Part shown: in pieces, positions 56,919 through 64,000 of the stretch | Layout of the letters: each line of letters starts with the position of its first letter | Position numbering within the stretch: the stretch's first letter is position 1 | Assembly (NCBI GenBank): GCA_903924465.1 | Contig: CAIYBN010000103.1 | Coordinates: 1 to 64,000, forward strand | From: an uncultured Myxococcales bacterium | GTDB lineage: Bacteria > Myxococcota_A > UBA9042 | Direction of reading: 5' to 3' | DNA length: 64,000 nucleotides | Program-made: the position numbers and the translations under genes | Notes under the pieces: generated by a model | What the model was told of the DNA's origin: nothing | Seen by the model: the letters and a program-made list of their open reading frames with translations, nothing else | The model's database searches: none

Positions 56919-57031
56919 GGTACGGAGAAGTGGTTCACTGCACGCGACCATGACATGCATGGTAAGGCAGCGACCGCCATTCGCCAAGGAGTTCCCGTGG
57001 GCTGCCGTCGGATGCAACGGAGACGGTCGCG

Positions 57032-59311
57032 CTACAGGCAGACGAGGCCGAATTGGCACTTCTTGCCGGTCGGACATTGGGTGCCGCCCGTGCAGAGCGA
57101 AATGCCGCCGGGCAGCGTGCCGCCACCGATACCGGGAATGCCGATGTCCGGGATGCATGCGGTCGCGAGGCACTGTTCGCCATTGGGGCAGTCAGCCGCG
57201 GTCTTGCACTGGCCGGGGCTGGGCAACGGCGTGTTCTTGGCGAGGCATTTGCCCAACGTGCAACTCTTGTCGACGGGGCAGTCAGCCGACGTCGTGCAGT
57301 CCGACTTGATGCACACTGCGATCAAGCACTGGTAGCCCGTCTTGCAGCCGGTCTGGCCGTTGCAGAGGTCCGGGAGACCGGGGATGCTCGGCACGCAGAC
57401 GCCGCCCGCGCACTGCAGTTGGCCCAAGCCGCCGATGGGAATGGACGGGCAGTCGTTGGACACCGTGCATTCAATCGCCGGAATGTTGCTGGGAATGCAG
57501 AAGCCCTTGAAGCACTGCTGGTTCTTGCCGTTGCAATCGGTGGCGACTTTGCACTGCGACGTGATGCACAAGCCGGCGACGCAGCTCTGCTTGGTCGAGC
57601 ACTCCTTGTCCGTCGTGCAGCCGACGACCGGGATGACGTTGGGCAGACACTGTCCGAGCAAGCACTTCTCGCCTTGCGGGCAGTCAGACGTGTACTTGCA
57701 GCCGTCCGGCGCGCACTGGGAAAGTTTGCACAGGAATCCGGTCGGGCATTGCGCGTCGCCGGTGCAGAAGCCCGCAGGGACGGTCTGTGGCGGCACGCAG
57801 TTGCCGTTGTAGCAGAACGTACCAATCTTGCAGTCGTTTTGCGTCGCGCACGCCTTGGGAACCAGGCAAATCGGCGCGAAGCACTGTTGGCCAGTGGGGC
57901 ATGCGGGCTTGCCAGCACCGCACAATTGCTCGCTGTCGCACACGTCGCCGATGCCGTCGCCGTCCGTGTCCTTCTGGTCCTTGTTGGCGACGTACGGGCA
58001 ATTGTCGAACGCATTCAGATAGAAGTCGCCGTCAATGTCCGGATCGCACACATCGCCCTTGCCGTCCTTGTCGATGTCCGACTGATCGGCATTGGCGACG
58101 TACGGGCAATTGTCGACAGCGTCCGGAATGCCGTCGCCGTCCATGTCATTGGCCTGATCACACGCGTCGCCCTTGCCGTTGCCGTTGCTGTCTATTTGAT
58201 CGGGATTGTACAGGAGCGGGCAATTGTCCTTGCTGTTCGGCACGCCGTCGCCATCCAAGTCGCTGTCGCAGGCGTCGCCGATGCCGTCCTTGTCGGTGTC
58301 CTTCTGATCGGCGTTCGGAACCGTCGGGCAGTTGTCGACCGTGTCCGGAATGCCGTCCTGATCCTTGTCGCCAATCGGATCACAGGCATCGCCAATGCCA
58401 TTGCCGTCGCTGTCTTTCTGCGTCGGATTGGCGACATACGGGCAGTTGTCCACGCCGTTGGCAATCCCGTCGCCATCGATGTCGGGGTCGCAAGCATCGC
58501 CGTCGGTGTCGTGATCAATGTTCGACTGTCCCGGGTTTGGCACATACGGACAATTGTCCTGACCGTTCGTCACGCCATCGCCATCCACGTCCGGATCACA
58601 CGCATCGCCCAGTCCATCGCCATCGGTGTCTTTTTGATCGACGTTGTAATCCTTGGGACAATTGTCCTTGTAATCCGGAATTCCATCGCCATCCGTGTCC
58701 ACTTTCAGATCCGCGTCAGACGTATTGATGTCGATCGTGTCATAGCTCGGCCCGGTGTCGTCCACCACGAGCACATCCGGCTGTTCGACATCCGTGCCCT
58801 GCACCGCGTCCACAACATCGTCAGCGACGGTCGCGTCCGTTCCCACAAACGCGTCATCCGGATTCGTGGTCGCATCGATCGCGTCCGCGCCGTCCGGAAT
58901 ATCTCCTGGCCAAAGCACGCGGAAAGACAGGTAAGTCGCCGGATTGCCGTCCTGCGGGTAGGTCGACACCGCCGAGTTGTCTGTTGCCCAGACAAAATAG
59001 CGCACCGTCGTACCGTGGGCTTGCGGCGGCACGTCGGCCTGCCACGCATTTTCGCCAATGGAATTCATGTCCGCGACGAGGAATTGCGGGTCGCCCGGCC
59101 GGGCGTAGTACAGCCGCACGTGCGTGATCGCGCGCGACGACGTCACCGTCGCCCACACGGTGTACGGTTTCTGGTCGTTGGTCGTGTCGGTCAGCTGGGT
59201 AACCTGACGGATCTTCGGCGCATCATCCGAACTGGCCGAACAGCCTGCGATCCCCGTTGCTGCAAGCACCAGCAGCAGACCAAGACAGCAAGAAACGCGT
59301 GCACGTGCCAT
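57032..59311 (-). CDS. TSP3-repeat and Cys-rich surface lipoprotein
   Basis: The 759-residue lipoprotein has signal GIAGC (Cys24). A beta-rich domain (35-135) precedes an Asp-rich linker. Seven thrombospondin type 3 calcium-binding repeats (216-461) share DNCPxVxNxxQxDxDxDGxGDxCD. The last 300 residues are Cys-rich units of the CxxxxxCPxGxxC type (Dickkopf-like), such as CPTGFLCKLSQC and CPQGEKCLLGQC. The ATG at 59311 is chosen because GGAG lies seven bases upstream. Such proteins are abundant in Myxococcota and relatives. Calcium-dependent adhesion is the usual proposal, not proven here. Confidence 0.88.
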   Translation of the reverse strand: MARARVSCCLGLLLVLAATGIAGCSASSDDAPKIRQVTQLTDTTNDQKPYTVWATVTSSRAITHVRLYYARPGDPQFLVADMNSIGENAWQADVPPQAHGTTVRYFVWATDNSAVSTYPQDGNPATYLSFRVLWPGDIPDGADAIDATTNPDDAFVGTDATVADDVVDAVQGTDVEQPDVLVVDDTGPSYDTIDINTSDADLKVDTDGDGIPDYKDNCPKDYNVDQKDTDGDGLGDACDPDVDGDGVTNGQDNCPYVPNPGQSNIDHDTDGDACDPDIDGDGIANGVDNCPYVANPTQKDSDGNGIGDACDPIGDKDQDGIPDTVDNCPTVPNADQKDTDKDGIGDACDSDLDGDGVPNSKDNCPLLYNPDQIDSNGNGKGDACDQANDMDGDGIPDAVDNCPYVANADQSDIDKDGKGDVCDPDIDGDFYLNAFDNCPYVANKDQKDTDGDGIGDVCDSEQLCGAGKPACPTGQQCFAPICLVPKACATQNDCKIGTFCYNGNCVPPQTVPAGFCTGDAQCPTGFLCKLSQCAPDGCKYTSDCPQGEKCLLGQCLPNVIPVVGCTTDKECSTKQSCVAGLCITSQCKVATDCNGKNQQCFKGFCIPSNIPAIECTVSNDCPSIPIGGLGQLQCAGGVCVPSIPGLPDLCNGQTGCKTGYQCLIAVCIKSDCTTSADCPVDKSCTLGKCLAKNTPLPSPGQCKTAADCPNGEQCLATACIPDIGIPGIGGGTLPGGISLCTGGTQCPTGKKCQFGLVCL
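57929..58666 (-). repeat. DNA repeats encoding seven TSP3 units
   Basis: Seven tandem coding units of 108 to 114 bases (the last is shorter) encode residues 216-461 of the surface lipoprotein. At DNA level they share blocks such as ACGTACGGGCAATTGTC. They are coding repeats; unequal recombination could vary their number. Confidence 0.85.
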
Positions 59312-59413
59312 GATCGTCTCCAAAAAGGCAAAAACCCGGTCGAGGGTAACACATTTGACGTGAGATGCTCCAGCGTTATGCATGGGGTTCGGTGAAGGAA
59401 GGCCCGCGGCGAA

Positions 59414-61105
59414 TCAGACGCTTTGTCCGGCGAGCAGCCGCCGCGCGTGTTCCAGCGCCGACTCCCGTGTTTGGCCCGCCGCGCCGAGCATCCGCGCGAG
59501 TTCATCGAGGCGTCCGGCAGCATCCAAGGTCTCCAGGCGCGAATGCGTGCGCCCCGCCGTTTCTGATTTGTGAACGCGCACGTGGCTGTCGGCCGCGGCC
59601 GCCACTTGTGGCAGATGCGAGATCACGATGACCTGCTGATGCCGCGCCACTTCGCGCAGGAATTGCCCCAGCACCAGTCCGGTCGAACCCGAGAGCCCCG
59701 CGTCGACCTCATCGTAGATCGCCGTCGGCATCCGCAGCGATTCGCCACTTTCCAGGCTCGCACGCCGCACCGCCAACAGGACGCGGGACAATTCGCCACC
59801 CGACGCCACTTCGCTCAGCTTGCCTTCGCCTTCGCCGGTATTGGCGCGCAGCAGCAGGTCCACCGCGTCGAAGCCCAGCGGCCCCGGTTCCTCGCCGGTC
59901 CGCGCACGCACATCCACACGCAGGTGCGCCGCAGGCATCCCCAGACGTCGCACGGTGGTCGCGATGCTTTGCGCCAACGCCGGTGCGCGGGCCAGCCGTG
60001 CCTGTTGCAACGCCAGCGCCAACTCCTGGACTTCCGTGGCGGTCTTGCGCTCCTCCCGCTCGGCCGTCGCCAGCTCCAATTCCGTACTGTCGGCGTCCAA
60101 CTCGCGCGCGGTGGCAGCTTGGCGTTCCAGGAGCGCCGCTTCCGAACCTCCGTGCTTGCGGATCGCCCGCAGGATCAGGTCCAGCCGTTCCGACAGCCGG
60201 GCCAGTTCGCGGTCATCGCGCTCCACATGCCGCGCTGCCTGGCTCAGATCGCGGGCCAATTCGTCACCCAACGCCGCCAGTTCATCAGCACGCTCGGCCA
60301 GCGCTGCCAATTTCGGATCCAGTCCAGCCAGCTTGACGAGACCGCGCGACAGCCGCACCGCCTGATCCCGCAGCCCCCCCTCGTCCTCGCAGCGATGTGC
60401 CGATTCCGCCAGCGTCTTGGCAATCTGATCGGCCGCCCGCAGGCGCAGCAATTTTTGCTGGATCGCCTCAGTCTCGCCCGGCTGCAGCGCCACCGTCGCG
60501 AGCTCCTCCTGGACAAACCGCAGCCAATCCAGGCGATCCGCGCGCGCCTTCTGCTGCTCCAGCAAGCGATTGCGCACCGTCAGCGCCGCGCGCCAAGCGC
60601 TCCAAGCCTGATCGTAGCGCGGCCGCAGCGGATTCTGCCCGCTGAAAAGACCGGCGAAGCGATCGAGCACCTCCAGTTGTTGCGCCGCGTCCAGCAGCCG
60701 ATGCTGCGCGTGCTGGCTGGACAAGTCGCACAACGGCGCCGCGATCGCTTTCAACTGCGCCTGGGTCACGAGCCGCCCGTTCACGTAGCAGCGCGATCGC
60801 CCGGTGCGCGTCAGGACGCGCCGCAGGATCAGCGCCTCCGCGTCATCCTCCAGCCCCGCTTCCTGCAACGCGTTGCGCACTTCCGGATCGTTCACGCCCT
60901 CAAACAGCGCTTCGACTTCCGTCTGCTCCCGCCCCGCCCGGATCGCCTTCTCCGTGGCGCGGCCGCCCAGGACAAGCGCCAGCGCGTCGACCAGAATCGA
61001 CTTGCCCGCACCGGTCTCGCCCGTCAGCGCCGTCAGCCCGGACGTCAGGTGCAGCTCGCTCGACTCAATGATCGCGAAATCAGCGATTCGCAGAGAACTC
61101 AACAT
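59414..61105 (-). CDS. recN: DNA repair protein RecN
   Basis: The 563-residue SMC-like ATPase assists double-strand break repair. Walker A GETGAGKS is near residue 29, a coiled-coil region covers about 160-375, the signature ASGGELSRV is near 445, and Walker B AIYDEVDAGLSG is near 478. The start MLSSLRIADFAIIE is the usual RecN N terminus. It is 15 bases after the stop of der, so it is the fourth gene of the unit rsmB-era-der-recN. Confidence 0.95.
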   Translation of the reverse strand: MLSSLRIADFAIIESSELHLTSGLTALTGETGAGKSILVDALALVLGGRATEKAIRAGREQTEVEALFEGVNDPEVRNALQEAGLEDDAEALILRRVLTRTGRSRCYVNGRLVTQAQLKAIAAPLCDLSSQHAQHRLLDAAQQLEVLDRFAGLFSGQNPLRPRYDQAWSAWRAALTVRNRLLEQQKARADRLDWLRFVQEELATVALQPGETEAIQQKLLRLRAADQIAKTLAESAHRCEDEGGLRDQAVRLSRGLVKLAGLDPKLAALAERADELAALGDELARDLSQAARHVERDDRELARLSERLDLILRAIRKHGGSEAALLERQAATARELDADSTELELATAEREERKTATEVQELALALQQARLARAPALAQSIATTVRRLGMPAAHLRVDVRARTGEEPGPLGFDAVDLLLRANTGEGEGKLSEVASGGELSRVLLAVRRASLESGESLRMPTAIYDEVDAGLSGSTGLVLGQFLREVARHQQVIVISHLPQVAAAADSHVRVHKSETAGRTHSRLETLDAAGRLDELARMLGAAGQTRESALEHARRLLAGQSV

Positions 61106-61120
61106 GGTGGGCTCATGGGG

Positions 61121-62725
61121 CTATTCGAAATCGTCGTCGTCGGCAAACGGGTGCGGCGTCTCGGGATTGCGCCATTCCTCTTCGCCCTCCAACTCATGAG
61201 GCATCAACTCGCGGCCGTCAAAGGCGTCGTCGATTTCTTCCCCGGGCGCCTGCCGGACCGCGCCGCGTTCCGACTGGAACTTCTGGCCGACCTTCTTCTT
61301 GGACGACTTCTTGCGCAGCCGCAGCCGCACCGGCGCGCCTTCCAGCTCCCACGTCGCCCGCAACTGGGCGATCAAGAAGCGTTCGTAGGCCGGCGAGATC
61401 GCCGCGAGCGAATTGACCAGAAAGACCAGCTGTGGCGGCCGCAAGCTCAGCTGGGCGCCGTAGTAAATCCGCAAGCCGCGACCGCGGTGCGTCGGCGGCT
61501 GATGCTCGACTTGCAGCTTGGCCAGCCAGCGGTTCAATTCGCCGGTGCCGATCTTGCGGTTGAAGTTCTCGAACACGAGTTGCACCGTCGCCCACAGCTT
61601 GTCGACACGCTGACCGGTCTTGGCGCTGATGGTCACGCATGGCACGTGCGCCATGAACGGCAGCTGCTCGCGCAGCGTTCCTTCGTACAACTTGACGGTC
61701 TTGCCGTCTTTCTCAATGGCGTCCCACTTGTTGATGGCGATCACGCACGCGCGGCCGCGATCCAGCGCGAGCGCGGCGATCTTCGCATCCTGGTCCGCGA
61801 TCGGCTGCGTGGCATCGAGCACCAGCACCACCACGTGACAGCGCTCCATGGCGCGAACCGCTTGGCTCACGGAATACGCTTCAATCGCCTGATGCACCGA
61901 ACGTTTGCGCCGCAAGCCAGCCGTGTCCACCAGCGTGAATTTCGTGCCTTCCCAGTCAAAATCGATGTCGATCGCGTCGCGCGTTGTGCCCGGCATGTCG
62001 GCGGTGATCACCCGCGTTTGGCCCAGCAGCTGATTGACCAGCGTCGACTTGCCCACGTTGGGACGGCCGACAAAAGCGACGCGAATGCGATCGACCACGC
62101 CGCCGCGCACCGGTTTTTCCTCGCCTGGCGCGTCGAACGTGAACTCGGCTTCTTCAACGTAAACGTGCGTGTCTTCCGCCGTCAGACCAGGCGTGGCACC
62201 GCGTTCGACGAGTTCACTGGCGACCGCATCCAGCAAATCCAGCATGCCGCGGTTGTGCGCCGCCGCGATCGGCAATACCAGCGGAAATCCCAGCGAATAG
62301 AGGGACATCGCCTCTGCATCGATGAGATCGCTGTCGCACTTGTTGGCGACGCAAAAGACCGGCTTGTCGGTGCGGCGCAGCACGTCAGCGATTTCTTCGT
62401 CGGCGACCGTTGCGCCATCGCGGCCATTGCAGACGAACAGGATCAGATCCGCTTCGTCGATGGCGATCTGCGCCTGTTCGCGCATCAGCGGCAGCATGCC
62501 TTCGGTCTCGCCGGGCTGAAATCCGCCGGTGTCGACCAAACGCACGTGAATGCTGTTGATATCCGATTCGCCGTAGTGGCGGTCACGGGTCACGCCAGGC
62601 GTGTCGTGGACGATCGCCTTGCGGCGGCCCATCAGGCGGTTGAAGAGCGTCGATTTGCCGACATTGGGCCGGCCGACGATGGCCACAAGTGGCGTGACGC
62701 CAGCCAGATACTTTTCAGGACGCAT
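61121..62725 (-). CDS. der: ribosome biogenesis GTPase Der (EngA)
   Basis: The 534-residue protein has two GTPase domains in tandem and a C-terminal KH-like domain. G domain 1 shows GRPNVGKST near 20, DTGG and NKCD. G domain 2 shows GRPNVGKSTLVNQLL near 220, DTAG and NKWD. The last 60 residues are charged, with a Lys-rich part (RKKSSKKKV) and an acidic end. The ATG at 62725 shares one base with the TGA of era (TGATG); a GTG three bases earlier is possible. Der is essential for 50S subunit assembly. Confidence 0.95.
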   Translation of the reverse strand: MRPEKYLAGVTPLVAIVGRPNVGKSTLFNRLMGRRKAIVHDTPGVTRDRHYGESDINSIHVRLVDTGGFQPGETEGMLPLMREQAQIAIDEADLILFVCNGRDGATVADEEIADVLRRTDKPVFCVANKCDSDLIDAEAMSLYSLGFPLVLPIAAAHNRGMLDLLDAVASELVERGATPGLTAEDTHVYVEEAEFTFDAPGEEKPVRGGVVDRIRVAFVGRPNVGKSTLVNQLLGQTRVITADMPGTTRDAIDIDFDWEGTKFTLVDTAGLRRKRSVHQAIEAYSVSQAVRAMERCHVVVLVLDATQPIADQDAKIAALALDRGRACVIAINKWDAIEKDGKTVKLYEGTLREQLPFMAHVPCVTISAKTGQRVDKLWATVQLVFENFNRKIGTGELNRWLAKLQVEHQPPTHRGRGLRIYYGAQLSLRPPQLVFLVNSLAAISPAYERFLIAQLRATWELEGAPVRLRLRKKSSKKKVGQKFQSERGAVRQAPGEEIDDAFDGRELMPHELEGEEEWRNPETPHPFADDDDFE

Positions 62726-63759
62726 CACAGTACATATCCAAATTGTTTGAGCATTTCCATGCGTTCAGACCATTGCGGCTCGACGCGAACATGCACTTCC
62801 AGAAACACTTTGCGGCCGGTCAACTGTTCCATGCCCTCGCGCGCCGCCGACGCCAGCGCTTTCATCTGCTGGCCGCCTTTGCCGACCAGGATGCCGCGCT
62901 GCGCCTGCTTTTCGACGTGGACGATGGCTTTGACGTGGGTCAAATCCGGCAATTCTTCCCACACTTCGATTTCGCAGGCCACTCCGTAAGGCACTTCATC
63001 GCGGGTTTGCAGGAACACTTGTTCGCGCAGCAACTCCGCACAAAGAAAGCGCAACGAGCGATCCGTCAACTCATCGGGCTCAAATTCCGCCTCGCGCTCA
63101 GGTAGCCAAGGCCGGATCGCCTCGCGCAGCGCTTGGATGCCGTCGCCGGTCCGCGCACTGATCGGCACGATGGGCCCCACCGCGGGCGCATTGGCATACG
63201 CCGCGATGATCGGCAGGATTTTGCGCGGCGCCATCCGGTCGATCTTGTTGATGGCGATCAAATAGCGGTGGCTGTAGCGCAGAATTTGCCGAATCACCCG
63301 CCGATCGCCCGGGGCGATCCGGTCGTCGATGCTGACCTTCTTGTCGTCGCCTTTGCCTTCCATGCGATCGCCGATTTCCAGCTCATCGGGCTCCATCGGT
63401 GGCGGCGCGAGCGTCGGCATCTCCGTGCCACGCTTGCCGAGACGATCCAGCCAGCGACCGGCTTCCTGGCCGTCGATCACCAGAATCACCACGTCGACCG
63501 ATTCCAGCGCCTCGATTGCCTGGCCGACCATCGCACGATTCAGCGGACTGCGTGCTTGGTGCACGCCGGGCGTGTCCAGAAAAATCACCTGCGAATCCGG
63601 GCCCGTCCAGATCCCGCGGATCTGATCGCGCGTGGTCTGCGGCTTGGGACTGACGATCGCCAGCTTCTCGCCAACCAAACGGTTCAGCAAAGTTGACTTG
63701 CCGACATTGGGCTGACCAATCAAGGTTGCGTAGCCGCAGCGAAAAACACGTTGGGACAT
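62725..63759 (-). CDS. era: GTPase Era with an extra insert in the G domain
   Basis: The 344-residue protein binds 16S rRNA and is essential for 30S assembly. G motifs are GQPNVGKST (G1), TTR (G2), DTPG (G3), NKID (G4) and SAR (G5). A KH domain follows with GILVGKGGQQMKAL near 295. It is about 40 residues longer than typical Era (about 300). The difference is an acidic, Pro/Met-rich insert at about 104-148 between G3 and G4. The start MSQRVF gives the standard N terminus. It lies 17 bases after the rsmB-like stop. Confidence 0.94.
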   Translation of the reverse strand: MSQRVFRCGYATLIGQPNVGKSTLLNRLVGEKLAIVSPKPQTTRDQIRGIWTGPDSQVIFLDTPGVHQARSPLNRAMVGQAIEALESVDVVILVIDGQEAGRWLDRLGKRGTEMPTLAPPPMEPDELEIGDRMEGKGDDKKVSIDDRIAPGDRRVIRQILRYSHRYLIAINKIDRMAPRKILPIIAAYANAPAVGPIVPISARTGDGIQALREAIRPWLPEREAEFEPDELTDRSLRFLCAELLREQVFLQTRDEVPYGVACEIEVWEELPDLTHVKAIVHVEKQAQRGILVGKGGQQMKALASAAREGMEQLTGRKVFLEVHVRVEPQWSERMEMLKQFGYVL

Positions 63760-63776
63760 GAAGATTCCAGAGGGCC

Positions 63777-64000
63777 TCAGGCCCGAGTGAGCACGCAAAA
63801 GTAGAAGCCATCCGGACCGATTGGCGCAAGTGGCTTGGTCGCCAGGTAGTCCGCGCTGGCCGGCCCGACGCGCGCTTCGGAAACGCGGCGGAACAGGGGC
63901 GAACTGGCCAGAAACGTGTCAACGATCGACTCATTTTCGCGCTTGAGCAGCGAGCAGGTCGCGTACACCAGACGCCCGCCCGGCTTCACGTGTTCAGAGG
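63777..64000 (-). CDS. C-terminal part of an RsmB-like rRNA cytosine-C5 methyltransferase
   Basis: The gene enters from beyond the right edge and ends at 63777. About 74 residues are visible. VKPGGRLVYATCSLLKREN holds the catalytic-region motif of NOL1/NOP2/Sun-type m5C methyltransferases (TCS with the conserved Cys), and a C-terminal strand (DGFYFCVLTRA) matches the family end. The enzyme probably methylates 16S rRNA. It leads into era (17-base gap), in keeping with a ribosome-biogenesis operon. Confidence 0.85.
   Translation of the reverse strand, partial: SEHVKPGGRLVYATCSLLKRENESIVDTFLASSPLFRRVSEARVGPASADYLATKPLAPIGPDGFYFCVLTRA

Noticed and set aside
57929..58666. CRISPR-like regular repeats
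   Set aside because: The repeats are in frame, vary between units and encode thrombospondin type 3 domains. There are no unique spacers.
59570..62989. Very long plus-strand open frame antisense to recN, der and era
   Set aside because: Its composition is Arg/Gln/His-rich low complexity, and the opposite strand encodes three essential conserved proteins.

Overview
The window is about 64 kb of gene-dense, GC-rich bacterial DNA. It holds 48 protein-coding genes, two of them cut by the window edges. I found no rRNA, tRNA, CRISPR array, insertion sequence or prophage. No gene-free stretch exceeds 300 bases; the largest gap is 287 bases (20137-20423). The gene content suggests a deltaproteobacterial-type organism (Myxococcota, Bradymonadota or relatives). 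The signs are many lipoproteins with aspartate-rich linkers after the lipobox, cell-surface proteins with thrombospondin type 3 and lamin-tail repeats, a zinc-ribbon Ser/Thr kinase, an FHA-GAF-sigma54 activator, a PEGA protein, and zinc-ribbon/transmembrane/AgmX-like proteins. The assignment is inferred from gene content, not from a marker phylogeny.

Layout. 1-5.5 kb: an Mpo1-like membrane protein, a GH92 mannosidase lipoprotein and two secreted Asp-rich lipoproteins. 5.5-10.2 kb: a DRE-TIM metallolyase (isopropylmalate/homocitrate synthase type), an unusual RCK-TM-RCK protein, a PEGA protein and a hypothetical. 10.3-15.6 kb: a minus-strand salvage operon of adenosine deaminase, TatD nuclease, OPT oligopeptide transporter and M18 aminopeptidase, with 4-bp overlaps at two junctions. 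15.7-23.6 kb: a TPR lipoprotein, methyltransferase, deoxynucleoside kinase, cyclic-nucleotide-binding protein, Ser/Thr kinase, a small hypothetical and a hybrid histidine kinase. 23.7-30.6 kb: a coiled-coil lipoprotein, a zinc-ribbon membrane protein, a hydrolase-like lipoprotein, and a GMC oxidoreductase with its small partner. 30.7-34.9 kb: an ABC-F ATPase, then EutC and EutL (ethanolamine ammonia-lyase small subunit and microcompartment shell protein) with no EutB, and a metallo-beta-lactamase-fold protein. 34.9-41.3 kb: glutamate-cysteine ligase, a GT-C-like membrane protein, a candidate selenoprotein, the lysine-fermentation pair kal-kce, and a hypothetical. 41.5-49.9 kb: an overlapping four-gene envelope operon (AsmA-like, lipoprotein, beta-propeller/TPR, mono-CxxCH lipoprotein). 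49.9-59.3 kb: lamin-tail and TSP3 surface lipoproteins, TPR proteins and a sigma54 activator. 59.4-64 kb: a housekeeping operon rsmB-like, era, der, recN.

The main discovery is at 38011-39420. A metallophosphatase-fold protein is read through an in-frame TGA (codon 125). This codon replaces the second Cys of a conserved CGC motif. A hairpin follows whose apical GGUCUG sits at the same distance from the UGA as the GGUCUG of the E. coli fdhF SECIS. The usual metal-ligand motifs of the fold look degenerate, so a redox role for the Cys-Gly-Sec motif is a reasonable hypothesis.
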